Shown: positions 6,995-14,962 of the stretch, piece by piece
How the letters are laid out: each line of letters opens with the position of its first letter
How positions within the stretch are numbered: the first letter of the stretch is position 1
Assembly (NCBI GenBank): GCA_023410535.1
Contig: JAEYPR010000013.1
Location: forward strand, 1 to 33,278
Origin: Bacillota bacterium
GTDB lineage: Bacteria; Bacillota; UBA4882; UBA8346
Length of the DNA stretch: 33,278 bases
Reading direction: 5' to 3'
Notes under the pieces: generated by a model
What the model saw: only the letters and a program-made list of their open reading frames with translations
Told to the model about the DNA's origin: nothing
The model's database searches: none
Position numbers and translations under genes: made by a program

Positions 6995-7678
6995 TTACTT
7001 TACGTATTGCGTCAACGTCAGACCCTGTTCGCGAATTCCGTCAACAACCAACTTCGCGATGGCGAAAGCCCCTTCCGGTGCGAAGTGTGTCCGGTCCGCC
7101 ACGCCCTCCGGATAATTGGGGTGTTGATTGGGCTCCAAATTTAAAAAGAGTTTTAAAGCTTGCTCTGGTCCGAGTTCTTCAAATAAGACCCTGCTCTTTT
7201 CCGTAATATCGATCACCGCTACCTTCAGAGCGGCTCCCAACCCAATCATCGCCGCCGGATACTGTCCGTGAGTCGGAATCAGCCGACCGGCATCGTCAAA
7301 CCGGTAACGGTTGACGGATGTCAGCAAAACGGGAGTGGCCCCTTTGGACCTGGCGACATCGATATACCGGGTTAAAAAGGTCTGATAATCACTTTCCGGT
7401 TCCGTATGCCGCTCCGTATCTTCCTTCTGGTCGTTATGTCCGAATTGGATCAAAAAGAAGTCCCCGGTCTGAATTTGGTTTTGAATCGGTTCAAGGTGTC
7501 CTTCATCAATAAAACTTTTCGAACTACGGCCGGAAAGCGCGGCGTTGATCACCCGGACTTCCTTTGTGAAAAACTCCGACAACATTTGGCCCCAGCCAGT
7601 CATCGGCCGACTGGACTCCTCATAATCACATGCTGTCGAATCACCGGCGATAAATATGGTAGTTTTAATTTGCAACAT
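6995..7678 (-). CDS. SGNH/GDSL hydrolase, rhamnogalacturonan acetylesterase-like
   Basis: This 227-residue protein opens with block I (FIAGDSTACDYEE, nucleophile Ser in GDS). It continues with the Gly block (NAALSGRSSKSF), the Asn block (IQFGHNDQK) and ends with block V (DRTHFAPEGA, Asp and His of the triad). The S-T-A after GD and the D-x-T-H are typical of rhamnogalacturonan acetylesterases, which deacetylate pectin backbone fragments. No signal peptide is seen. The gene is divergent from the oligogalacturonate lyase, and both promoters carry the same pair of operator arms, so the two are probably induced together. A modest AGGA lies close to the ATG, with GAGAGGG further upstream. Confidence 0.85.
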   Translation of the reverse strand: MLQIKTTIFIAGDSTACDYEESSRPMTGWGQMLSEFFTKEVRVINAALSGRSSKSFIDEGHLEPIQNQIQTGDFFLIQFGHNDQKEDTERHTEPESDYQTFLTRYIDVARSKGATPVLLTSVNRYRFDDAGRLIPTHGQYPAAMIGLGAALKVAVIDITEKSRVLFEELGPEQALKLFLNLEPNQHPNYPEGVADRTHFAPEGAFAIAKLVVDGIREQGLTLTQYVK

Positions 7679-7711
7679 TCCTAATCAACCCTCTCACTGA
7701 AACAATGTAGC

Positions 7712-7754
7712 TATGTCGCGCTAATATTTAGGATGTCTTGATTGCGACATATTT
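7712..7754 (-). promoter_or_regulatory. operator pair 1 and promoter of the SGNH esterase
   Basis: TATGTCGC (7712-7719) and GCGACATA (7744-7751) form inverted arms spaced 32 bases start to start. Read toward the esterase the order is AAATATGTCGC, then AAATAT with GCGACAT four bases later. This is the same order as at the lyase promoter. The upstream arm sits at the -35 position and the second arm just past the -10 (TATTAG). It lies 34 bases from the esterase start. Confidence 0.65.
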
Positions 7755-7889
7755 TCCTTAATTCGCCTTAGAGCGATGCAATTACAGATCTATCTTCAAT
7801 CATACCATAGGTTGATTGAGAAATTAATATCATTCAGTCAGTTTGAACTTTTAACGTTGCCGCCCCGTCCAATCGTAAGTTGAAATAAA

Positions 7890-7930
7890 TATGTCGCGAA
7901 GATTATTGTCACAAATATAATTGCGACATC
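7890..7930 (+). promoter_or_regulatory. operator pair 2 and promoter of the oligogalacturonate lyase
   Basis: TATGTCGC (7890-7897) and GCGACAT (7923-7929) form inverted arms spaced 33 bases start to start. A perfect TATAAT -10 lies at 7916-7921 between them, with TGTCGC of the left arm in the -35 position. The pair lies about 32 bases before the lyase start and mirrors operator pair 1. Confidence 0.65.
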
Positions 7931-7961
7931 TATAGCAAGTTTGTTACCAAAGGAGGCTGAA

Positions 7962-9137
7962 ATGATGCCCAAGTATCTCCGTTATACGCTTTTCGCGTTA
8001 ATCATCCTTGCCGGTTTGCCGGCCTTGGCAGCGAGCAACAAAGGGAAACAGTACCCTTGCGAATGGCAGGAGTTCAAGTCGGCGGAGTCCGGCTGTCGCA
8101 TTCTGCAACTTACCACTAGCCCCGCTGATGACAGCGGCCTGTATTTCACTAATGACGGTTTTATCCCCCAGGAAAACAGTTTGGTTTTCGCTTCGAAGCG
8201 GACTGGAAAATGGAATCTTTACTATCTGAACCTTAGCAACGGCAGCTTTGTGCAACTGACCGACGGCAGTATCAGCGCTACCAGCGCCGCAGTCAGCCCG
8301 GTAACCATGGAAGCCTATTATCAAGCTAACCGGCAAATCAGAGCCGTCAACCTCCATACCTTCGCTGAACGTATCTTGTATAACCTACCGAGCGGTTACT
8401 TCGCTTCCGTCCTTTCGGTCACCAACGATGGCAAAACCGTCGCTTTTTCCGTTTCCGAAGACATCCCGATCATCTCGAAAACTGATAAAATCTATTCCGA
8501 TATGGCCGAACGTTTTGAGAAAAAACCCTGGAGCGCAGTGATTGCCGTCAAAACCGACGGCAGCGGCGGTTGGGAAGTCCATCGCGAAAAACGTTGGTTC
8601 AGCCATACCTTGATCAATCCGGAAAATCCCAACCTGATCCTTTACTGTCAGGAAGGAGAATGGAACAAAGTTCCCCAACGGATGTGGCTGGTCAACGGCG
8701 ACGGCAGCGCGAATCATCCACTCCGTCTGGAGGAAGACCCCACCGTCGCGATTGGCCATGAATTCTGGCTCAAAGACGGTCTCCGGGTCGGTTATCAATG
8801 TACCACCAAAGCGAAGGGCAAATGTCTCGGGATCGCCAACGCCCAAACCGGAGCTTATCAGGAATATCCGGGAATGAATGATAACCACATGCAGTCAAAC
8901 AGCGACGGGACCCTGTTCGTCGGCGACGGCCAGCCCAAAGAACCCAATCTTAATCTCTACCGGATCAACAACAGCCGTTTGGAACGGACGGTCCTTTTCC
9001 GGCACGGCGGCAGTTATGAACAACAATATTATCACCCGCACCCGATTTTTACCCCCGATGACCAAGGGGTGTTCTTCACTAACAACCGGGATGGCAATGG
9101 CAATATTTACATCGCCTATTTTGATGAACGAAAATAG
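7962..9137 (+). CDS. ogl: exported oligogalacturonate lyase
   Basis: This 391-residue seven-bladed beta-propeller protein matches family PL22. The Q-x2-H-x-H metal triad is at Gln355, His358 and His360 (in QYYHPHPIFTPDD), the HTLINPENPNLI blade motif is near His215, and NDNHMQSNSDG around His309 likely gives the remaining ligand. Family members cleave short unsaturated or saturated oligogalacturonides by Mn-dependent beta-elimination. An N-terminal signal peptide (MMPKYLRY, hydrophobic run, cleavage after ALA near residue 23) indicates export, unlike the classical cytosolic enzyme. AGGAGG stands five bases before the first ATG (7962) and eight before the second (7965); either could be used. 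Control is likely through the GCGACAT operators shared with the divergent esterase. Confidence 0.88.
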   Translation: MMPKYLRYTLFALIILAGLPALAASNKGKQYPCEWQEFKSAESGCRILQLTTSPADDSGLYFTNDGFIPQENSLVFASKRTGKWNLYYLNLSNGSFVQLTDGSISATSAAVSPVTMEAYYQANRQIRAVNLHTFAERILYNLPSGYFASVLSVTNDGKTVAFSVSEDIPIISKTDKIYSDMAERFEKKPWSAVIAVKTDGSGGWEVHREKRWFSHTLINPENPNLILYCQEGEWNKVPQRMWLVNGDGSANHPLRLEEDPTVAIGHEFWLKDGLRVGYQCTTKAKGKCLGIANAQTGAYQEYPGMNDNHMQSNSDGTLFVGDGQPKEPNLNLYRINNSRLERTVLFRHGGSYEQQYYHPHPIFTPDDQGVFFTNNRDGNGNIYIAYFDERK

Positions 9138-9166
9138 CTTATCGTAACTGAAAAACCAAAACTAAC

Positions 9167-9206
9167 AAGGGCAACCCCTGATTCAAGGCGTTGCCCTTTG
9201 ATTTTT
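9167..9206. terminator. bidirectional terminator between ogl and the helicase
   Basis: AAGGGCAAC (9167-9175) pairs with GTTGCCCTT (9190-9198), then TGATTTTTTG follows. The opposite strand also has a short T-rich tail. Confidence 0.75.
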
Positions 9207-9226
9207 TGTTATTCCGTCGCGATTTC

Positions 9227-10462
9227 TTACACCCGGCCGCGTCGCCGGAAATACCCGACCTGTCCCGCTTTTTCCGATGCGTTTTTGCGTGGCGGCGATG
9301 CCGGCGCTATCGCCGGGGCGGGGGTGGCGCCCAACGGATAGGGGTGCTCCATAGCGGGAATATGTTTGCCGGTCAGTTTGATAATGTCTTTCAAATACGC
9401 TTTTTCCTCATGATCGCAAAACGAGATCGCCGCTCCGGTCAAACCCGCCCGGCCGGTCCGTCCGATCCGGTGGACATAAGTCTCCGGTTCATTGGGTAGA
9501 TCGAAATTGATGACATGAGATAACTCTTCAATATCAATTCCGCGGGCGGCGATGTCGGTAGCGACCAACACCCGGATCTGCCGGGTCTTAAAGTTACCCA
9601 AAGCGCGCTGCCGGGCGCCTTGCGATTTATTGCCGTGGATCGCTTCAGCAGTGATTCCCGCCTTATTCAGCGCCCGGGTCACATTGTCCGCCCCATGTTT
9701 GGTCCGGGTAAAGACCAACGCCGATTGGATGGTCTTGTCTTTCAGCAAGTGGATTAACAGCGCTTTTTTGTCCCGTTTCTCTACGTAACAGACGGCTTGA
9801 TCTATGGTGTCTACCGTGGAGGAGACCGGGGTCACCGCCACTTTAGCCGGATTAACCAGGATCGCGTCGGCCAGTTTGGCGATCTCCGGCGGCATGGTCG
9901 CCGAGAACATCAAGTTCTGCCGGCGCGTCGGCAACAGAGCGATCACTTTTTTGACATCATGGATGAAACCCATGTCCAACATCCGGTCCGCCTCATCCAA
10001 AACGAAGATCTGAATATGGTGCAAGTTGATAAACTTCTGATTGACCAAATCCAGCAACCGGCCGGGAGTCGCAATCAAAATATCGATTCCGGCTTTTAAG
10101 GCTTCCGTCTGAGCCAACTGGGACACGCCGCCGAAAATCACGGCTTGCCGGAGTTTGAGGAATTTGCCGTACGCGTTGAAACTCTCGCCGATCTGAATCG
10201 CCAATTCCCGGGTAGGGGTTAAGATTAAGACCTTGATCGTTTGCTTGCTCCGGTCGACATGGGGTTCAACCGTAAGTAATTGTAAAATCGGAATCGCGAA
10301 AGCCGCCGTCTTGCCGGTGCCAGTCTGGGCGCAACCCAGCAAGTCTTGACGCTTCAGCACGATGGGAATCGCCTGTTCCTGAATCGGGGTAGGCTCGGTG
10401 TATCCTTCCGCTTGTACCGCTTTAAGCAGCGGTTCGATTAATTGTAGCTTTGTAAATGACAT
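9227..10462 (-). CDS. DEAD-box ATP-dependent RNA helicase, RhlE-like
   Basis: This 411-residue protein has the complete DEAD-box set in order: Q motif (PTPIQEQAIP), motif I AQTGTGKT, Ia PTRELAIQ, Ib TPGRLLDL, II DEAD, III SAT, IV ALVFTRTKHGADN, V ATDIAARGIDIE and VI HRIGRTGRAG. A short basic, Pro/Ala-rich tail ends in RRRGRV and probably helps RNA binding. RhlE/CshA-type helicases unwind structured RNA in ribosome assembly and mRNA decay, often in the cold. The ATG has AAGGAG 14 bases upstream, a longer spacing than usual. A perfect 17-base palindrome (10494-10510) sits in the leader and may regulate it. Confidence 0.92.
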   Translation of the reverse strand: MSFTKLQLIEPLLKAVQAEGYTEPTPIQEQAIPIVLKRQDLLGCAQTGTGKTAAFAIPILQLLTVEPHVDRSKQTIKVLILTPTRELAIQIGESFNAYGKFLKLRQAVIFGGVSQLAQTEALKAGIDILIATPGRLLDLVNQKFINLHHIQIFVLDEADRMLDMGFIHDVKKVIALLPTRRQNLMFSATMPPEIAKLADAILVNPAKVAVTPVSSTVDTIDQAVCYVEKRDKKALLIHLLKDKTIQSALVFTRTKHGADNVTRALNKAGITAEAIHGNKSQGARQRALGNFKTRQIRVLVATDIAARGIDIEELSHVINFDLPNEPETYVHRIGRTGRAGLTGAAISFCDHEEKAYLKDIIKLTGKHIPAMEHPYPLGATPAPAIAPASPPRKNASEKAGQVGYFRRRGRV

Positions 10463-10493
10463 TAGGTGGTATGGTTCTCCTTCAATGATTGAT

Positions 10494-10510
10494 TGATTAA
10501 ACTTTAATCA
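10494..10510 (-). promoter_or_regulatory. palindrome in the helicase leader
   Basis: TGATTAAA, one base, TTTAATCA: a perfect dyad 32-48 bases upstream of the helicase start codon. It may be an operator or an mRNA hairpin. Confidence 0.4.
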
Positions 10511-10583
10511 TTCGGGGTAAGAATTGAATCTCCTTTATTATCTCCAGATATTTGTAAAACTTTAGCAATAAAACACAACGACA

Positions 10584-10610
10584 AACCCCCGACTCAAATC
10601 GCCGGGGGTT
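10584..10610 (-). terminator. hairpin after the YfmM-like ABC-F gene
   Basis: AACCCCCG (10584-10591) pairs with CGGGGGTT (10603-10610). On the minus strand the tail (TGTCGTTGTGTTTT) is only moderately T-rich. Confidence 0.6.
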
Positions 10611-10627
10611 CCTTCGCTCATCGCAAA

Positions 10628-12184
10628 TTACACAACCTTCGTCGTCCAGTCCTCAACATTCCAGACATCGGTCACCCAGTCCTGATAAAATTCCGGCTCA
10701 TGGCTGACGATGACAACCGTCCCTTTAAACTCGCGCAAAGCTTTTTGGAGTTCTTCTTTCGCATCCACATCCAGATGGTTGGTTGGTTCGTCAAGGATTA
10801 ACCAGTTGATCTCTTTCAACATCAACTTGCACAGCCGGACCTTAGCATTCTCACCGCCGCTTAAGACCATCATCTGGGTGGCGATGTGTTCGCGGGTCAA
10901 ACCGCAACCGGCCAACGCGCCCCGGACTTCAGCGTTGCTCATCCCCGGGAACTCATCCCAGACTTCTTCCAAGGCGGTATGATAATTATCCCGGCTGGAC
11001 TCCTGCTCAAAGTAACCCGGATAGACAAATTGGTCATGTTTAACCTCACCGGCGACCGGTTTTAAAAGTCCCAGTAACGTTTTAAGCAAGGTGGATTTCC
11101 CCAGGCCGTTCACACCTTTGATCGCCACCTTTTTCCCCCGTTCCAACGCCAGATTCAACGGACGGGTTAGCGGTTCGTCGTAACCGATCACCAAATTGGT
11201 CGCTTGTACCACATATTTACCGGGAGCGCGGGCCTCCCGGAATTTGAAGAAAGGCTTGAGCCGCTCGCGGTCCTTCTCGATAATGTCCATCTTATCCAGT
11301 TTCTTCTGCCGGCTTTTGGCTAGATTGGCCGTGGCCGCCCTAGCCTTATTGCGGGCCACGAAGTCCTCGAGCCGTTCGATCTCTTTCTGCTGTTTCTCAT
11401 AGGCCTTTTGATTCTGAACCTTTTTCAGTTGGTGCATTTGTTCAAAGTTATCATAATTGCCGCTATACCGGGTCAATATCGCATTCTCCACATGATAGAT
11501 CACGTTGACAACCTCATTGAGGAAAGGGATGTCATGGGAGACCAGGATAAAGGCATTTTCGTAGTTCTGCAGGTAATGCTGGAGCCACTGAATGTGATTC
11601 TCATCCAAGAAGTTGGTCGGTTCGTCCATGATCAGGATCATCGGATTTTCCAACAACAACTTGGTCAACAGTACCTTGGAACGTTGGCCGCCGCTAAGTT
11701 CGCTCACATCGCGCTCCAAACCGATCTCGCCCAATCCCAAACCGTTGGCGACCTCTTCAATCTTGGCGTCGATGATATAAAAACCGTTATGCTCGAGCAT
11801 ATTCTGGATCTCGCCGACATCCTCAAGCAGGGCCGCCATTTCCGTTTCGGAAGCATCAGTCATCTTCTCATAGATCTGCAACATCTCCTGTTCCAGATCG
11901 AACATGGGTTGAAAAGCCTCCCGCAATACTTCGCGGATGCTTTTACCCTTCGTTAACGTCGTATGTTGATCAAGATAACCGGTAGTAATCCGGTTACACC
12001 ACTCGATTCGCCCTTCATCGGGTGACAACTCGCCGGTGATGATCCGTAAAAAGGTCGATTTGCCCTCGCCATTGGCGCCGACCAACCCGACATGCTCCCC
12101 CTTGAGCAAGCGAAACGACGCCTTATCCAAAATCTGGCGTGCCCCAAAGCCATGGCTCACATTTTCAACGGTTAAAATACTCAT
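10628..12184 (-). CDS. ABC-F ATPase, YfmM-like
   Basis: This 518-residue soluble protein carries two ABC ATPase domains and no membrane segment. Domain 1 has Walker A GANGEGKST (about 36-44), signature LSGGQRSKV and Walker B LILIMDEPTNFLDE. A charged alpha-helical linker rich in Lys/Glu/Arg follows. Domain 2 has Walker A GVNGLGKST, signature LSGGENAKV and Walker B WLILDEPTNHLD. The N-terminus (MSILTVENVSHGFG) and length match YfmM of Bacillus. ABC-F proteins bind the ribosomal E site, relieving stalled translation or protecting from antibiotics. GAGGCG precedes the ATG, and a weak promoter (TTGTGA, 18 bases, TATTAA) lies just upstream. Specific role unproven. Confidence 0.9.
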   Translation of the reverse strand: MSILTVENVSHGFGARQILDKASFRLLKGEHVGLVGANGEGKSTFLRIITGELSPDEGRIEWCNRITTGYLDQHTTLTKGKSIREVLREAFQPMFDLEQEMLQIYEKMTDASETEMAALLEDVGEIQNMLEHNGFYIIDAKIEEVANGLGLGEIGLERDVSELSGGQRSKVLLTKLLLENPMILIMDEPTNFLDENHIQWLQHYLQNYENAFILVSHDIPFLNEVVNVIYHVENAILTRYSGNYDNFEQMHQLKKVQNQKAYEKQQKEIERLEDFVARNKARAATANLAKSRQKKLDKMDIIEKDRERLKPFFKFREARAPGKYVVQATNLVIGYDEPLTRPLNLALERGKKVAIKGVNGLGKSTLLKTLLGLLKPVAGEVKHDQFVYPGYFEQESSRDNYHTALEEVWDEFPGMSNAEVRGALAGCGLTREHIATQMMVLSGGENAKVRLCKLMLKEINWLILDEPTNHLDVDAKEELQKALREFKGTVVIVSHEPEFYQDWVTDVWNVEDWTTKVV

Positions 12185-12274
12185 AAAATCGCCTCATGCC
12201 TTAATAATTAATACAAATCGCCGGAATCGTTTCACAACCACTTCATTTTACCGTTATTTCAGTTTGAAATCAAA

Positions 12275-12306
12275 ATAAAAAAGCTCTGAGAATTGAACTC
12301 CAAAGC
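12275..12306 (-). terminator. terminator after the YkpA-like gene and palindromic element
   Basis: On the minus strand GCTTTGGAG pairs with CTCAGAGC around TTCAATT, with one bulge and one wobble, then TTTTTTATTTT follows. Confidence 0.65.
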
Positions 12307-12332
12307 CCCACTCGCTTAAAATAGGCCAACGC

Positions 12333-12453
12333 AGCGTCGTCAAAAGCAAGCAGCACAAGGCGCGACAGAGCGCGGACCGGAAGCGTACTGGTTGTGTACG
12401 CTGAGGACCACAGCGACCGAGCAACGCAGTAATGCGCCGCTTTTCACGACGCT
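12333..12453. repeat. 121-bp palindromic intergenic element
   Basis: The outer arms AGCGTCGTCAAAAGC (12333-12347) and GCTTTTCACGACGCT (12439-12453) match at 14 of 15 positions as inverted repeats. At the centre AGCGTAC (12382-12388) and GTACGCT (12396-12402) form a perfect hairpin on the same axis. The element abuts the stop codon of the YkpA-like gene. It is GC-richer than the flanking intergenic DNA. The symmetry fits a miniature palindromic repeat (REP/MITE-like) or a long RNA hairpin; copy number in the genome is unknown. Confidence 0.65.
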
Positions 12454-12454
12454 C

Positions 12455-14044
12455 TTACAGCCCTTTTTCGGCGAGATAGTCATCATACGTCACCCGTCGG
12501 TCAACCAATCCGTCCGGGGTAATCTCCATGATCCGGTTGGCGACCGTCTGGACGAACTGATGGTCATGGGAAGAGAATAACAGCGTACCTTTGTACCGGA
12601 TCAACCCTTCATTAAGCGCCGTGATCGATTCCAGGTCCAAGTGGTTGGTGGGTTCGTCCAACACCAGCACATTGGCGCCGGAGAGCATCATCCGCGCCAG
12701 CATGCAACGGACCTTTTCGCCCCCGGAAAGGACATGGGCCGACTTCAACGCTTCCTCGCCGGAAAATAACATCCGGCCAAGCCAACCCCGGAGAAAGGTC
12801 TCGGTCTGATCTTTCGAATATTGCCGTAGCCAGTCAACCAAACTCAATTCGACCCCGTCAAAAAAGTTAGCGTTATCTTTTGGAAAATACGCCTGTGACG
12901 TGGTAATGCCCCAACTAAAGGTGCCGCTGTCGGCTTTCAGGTCGCCCATCAAGATCTGAAAAAGCGTCGTCTTCGCCAGCCCTTCGGTCCCGACCAATGC
13001 GATTTTATCCCCTTTTTCCACCCGGAAACTAATGTTGTCAAGGACCGTTACGCCGTCAACCGTTTTGCACAGGTTTTTCACATCCAACAGTTGATCGCCG
13101 GCTTCCCGCTCCGGTTTGAAATCGACAAACGGATATTTGCGGGAAGAGGGTTTGATATCTTCCAAGGTTAATTTCTCGATTAATTTCTTCCGGGAAGTCG
13201 CTTGTTTTGACTTGGATGCATTGGCGCTGAAACGTTGAACAAACTCCTGCAATTCTTTGATCTTGGCTTCGGTCGCTTTATTGGCGTCTTTGATCTGTTT
13301 TGACGCCAACTGGCTCGATTCGTACCAGAAGTCGTAGTTGCCGACGTATAACTGGATCTTGCCGTAGTCGATATCGGCGATATGGGTACAAACTTGATTC
13401 AGGAAATGCCGGTCATGGGAGACAACAATGACGGTGTTTTCAAAGTTGTAAAGGAAATTCTCCAGCCAATTAATGGAGGCCAGATCCAAATGGTTGGTCG
13501 GTTCGTCCAACAGCAAAATTTCGGGGTTGCCGAATAACGCCTGAGCCAACAAGACGCGAACTTTCTCGTTGCCGTCCAGCTCTTGCATTTTTTTCTCATG
13601 AAGCGCCTCAGCGATCCCGAGTCCGTTCAACAGCTTGGCCGCATCGGAGTCAGCGTCCCAACCGTTCAACTCGACGAACTCTCCCTCCAGATCCGCTAGG
13701 CGCATGCCGTCGGCGTCGGAAAAATCCGGTTTGGCATAAAGCCGCTCTTTCTCCTCCATGATCTCAAAGAGCCGCCGGTGCCCCATGATTACCGTCTGCA
13801 ACACCGGAAACTCATCAAATTCGAAATGATTCTGCTTCAAAACAGCCAATCGCTCACCGGGGGTGATGCTGACTTCGCCTTGATTCGGCTCGATCTCGCC
13901 TGCCAGGATCTTCAAAAAGGTCGACTTGCCGGCGCCGTTAGCGCCGATCAGACCATAACAGTTTCCCGCTGAGAACTTGATATTAACATTTTCAAATAAC
14001 GTCCGGCCGCCAAACCGTAACGTTACGCCATTGGCACTGATCAT
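12455..14044 (-). CDS. ykpA: ABC-F ATPase, YkpA/YbiT-like
   Basis: This 529-residue tandem ABC protein has no membrane domain. Domain 1: Walker A GANGAGKST and Walker B ILLLDEPTNHLD, with the signature degenerate as LDGNEKVRV. The helical linker contains FVQRFSANASKSKQATSRKK. Domain 2: an atypical Walker A, GTEGLAKTT, where Ala replaces the usual Gly before Lys, then signature LSGGEKVRC and Walker B VLVLDEPTNHLD. The opening MISANGVTLRFGGRTLF matches the YkpA/YbiT subgroup. The ATG at 14044 is preferred because it matches the family start and has AAGGATGG seven bases upstream; in-frame ATGs at 14062 and 14077 lack a site. Likely a ribosome-associated translation factor. It is transcribed separately from the neighbouring ABC-F gene. 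Confidence 0.9.
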   Translation of the reverse strand: MISANGVTLRFGGRTLFENVNIKFSAGNCYGLIGANGAGKSTFLKILAGEIEPNQGEVSITPGERLAVLKQNHFEFDEFPVLQTVIMGHRRLFEIMEEKERLYAKPDFSDADGMRLADLEGEFVELNGWDADSDAAKLLNGLGIAEALHEKKMQELDGNEKVRVLLAQALFGNPEILLLDEPTNHLDLASINWLENFLYNFENTVIVVSHDRHFLNQVCTHIADIDYGKIQLYVGNYDFWYESSQLASKQIKDANKATEAKIKELQEFVQRFSANASKSKQATSRKKLIEKLTLEDIKPSSRKYPFVDFKPEREAGDQLLDVKNLCKTVDGVTVLDNISFRVEKGDKIALVGTEGLAKTTLFQILMGDLKADSGTFSWGITTSQAYFPKDNANFFDGVELSLVDWLRQYSKDQTETFLRGWLGRMLFSGEEALKSAHVLSGGEKVRCMLARMMLSGANVLVLDEPTNHLDLESITALNEGLIRYKGTLLFSSHDHQFVQTVANRIMEITPDGLVDRRVTYDDYLAEKGL

Positions 14045-14076
14045 TTTTAATCCATCCTTCATTGTAAAATCGTGCA

Positions 14077-14085
14077 ATTATACCA
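14077..14085 (-). promoter_or_regulatory. extended -10 promoter of the YkpA-like gene
   Basis: TGGTATAAT on the minus strand is a perfect extended -10, about 33 bases before the chosen start. No good -35 was seen, as is common for this promoter class. Confidence 0.6.
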
Positions 14086-14244
14086 TAGATGCGGGGTTTA
14101 AATCCATTGAATTCAGGTTAAAAATGCTGCGGACCACCGCTTCCAATCATCAAGTATTGGAATTTGTTGCGTTTTTTGCTGTTTTCTTCAATGTCGCTCT
14201 TATGTTACAATCAAATAAGAAATTATAAACAATGGAGGTTAATT

Positions 14245-14658
14245 ATGGAAGACAGTCCAAGCCCCAATCCGATCCCTAACCCAATTCCAAATCCGATTCC
14301 CAATCCAAACTATGTATCGTCAGCCCCATCCAGTACTGTTAAACCGCTCACCGGTTGGGCAACTTTCTTCGGGGTTTGTATCATCATAATCGGCGCATTG
14401 TATTCAATTACCATCATTGGGGCCATCATCGGCGTACCCTTCATCATTGCCGGGGTGAAATTGACCAAAGCCGTCTCCCTCTCCAAGGAACTCCGCAGTT
14501 ATGACGACCGTCTCCAACTGGATATGATTTTTGACAATTTGAACTCCTTCTTTACGATCCATGGCATCATGATTGTAATCGGTTTCGGTCTGGGAATTTT
14601 GGCCGCAATCATTATGGTTGTGGTAAGCGCCGCTTTTATGAGCACTTATCAAGGTTAA
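14245..14658 (+). CDS. small membrane protein, DUF5362-like
   Basis: This 137-residue protein has a cytosolic low-complexity head with repeated Pro-Asn-Pro-Ile units (about residues 6-21). Hydrophobic segments follow: WATFFGVCIIIIGALYSITI then GAIIGVPFIIAGVKL, and after a charged helix (LSKELRSYDDRLQLDMI) a last segment GIMIVIGFGLGILAAIIMVV. The TGWA...GALYSIT...GVPFIIAG pattern resembles DUF5362, a family of unknown function. GGAGG lies seven bases before the ATG at 14245; the frame is open further left without a ribosome site. It is monocistronic with a strong terminator. The repeat head is encoded by near-identical 12-base units and could vary in length between strains. Confidence 0.75.
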   Translation: MEDSPSPNPIPNPIPNPIPNPNYVSSAPSSTVKPLTGWATFFGVCIIIIGALYSITIIGAIIGVPFIIAGVKLTKAVSLSKELRSYDDRLQLDMIFDNLNSFFTIHGIMIVIGFGLGILAAIIMVVVSAAFMSTYQG

Positions 14659-14677
14659 TTGCTGCAATCCGTTAAAA

Positions 14678-14716
14678 ACAAAAGGGGAATGATGATCATT
14701 CGCCCTTTTGTTTTTT
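14678..14716 (+). terminator. terminator of the DUF5362-like gene
   Basis: ACAAAAGGG then GAATGAT pairs with ATCATTC then CCCTTTTGT (one bulged G), followed by TTTTT. Confidence 0.9.
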
Positions 14717-14812
14717 GATATTCTTTTCAACTAGGTAGCTGCATAGAAAATACGCTGTATGAACCTTCTGTCCGCCCAGGCCTGAAGGTCAGAAACTTAA
14801 AACCGGTCTCAA

Positions 14813-14935
14813 CCCGGATGAAGCCGGGCTGGATTGTGCTTCGAAGCCCAACTACGATCCTTTTGTCCTTTTAAAGGACGAGGGATCGCACTTAAGCCCA
14901 ATTTTCATCCTTTCGCTGGTACGAGCGGCGATGAA
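14813..14935. repeat. run of three intergenic hairpins with shared spacer motif
   Basis: Hairpin 1: CCCGG/CCGGG (14813-14828). Hairpin 2: GATCC...GTCCTTTT / AAAGGAC...GGATC (14856-14887). Hairpin 3: TTCATC...CGCT / AGCG...GATGAA (14904-14935). The spacers before hairpins 2 and 3 share AAGCCCAA, and both hairpins start with (G/C)ATCCTTT, so they look like about 50-base diverged repeats. The rest of 14717-14962 holds no gene. It could be a structured 3' region of the VOC transcript (reading leftward) or a genomic repeat. Confidence 0.5.
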
Positions 14936-14962
14936 TGGCCAGGACGACTACTGATGTTCCCG

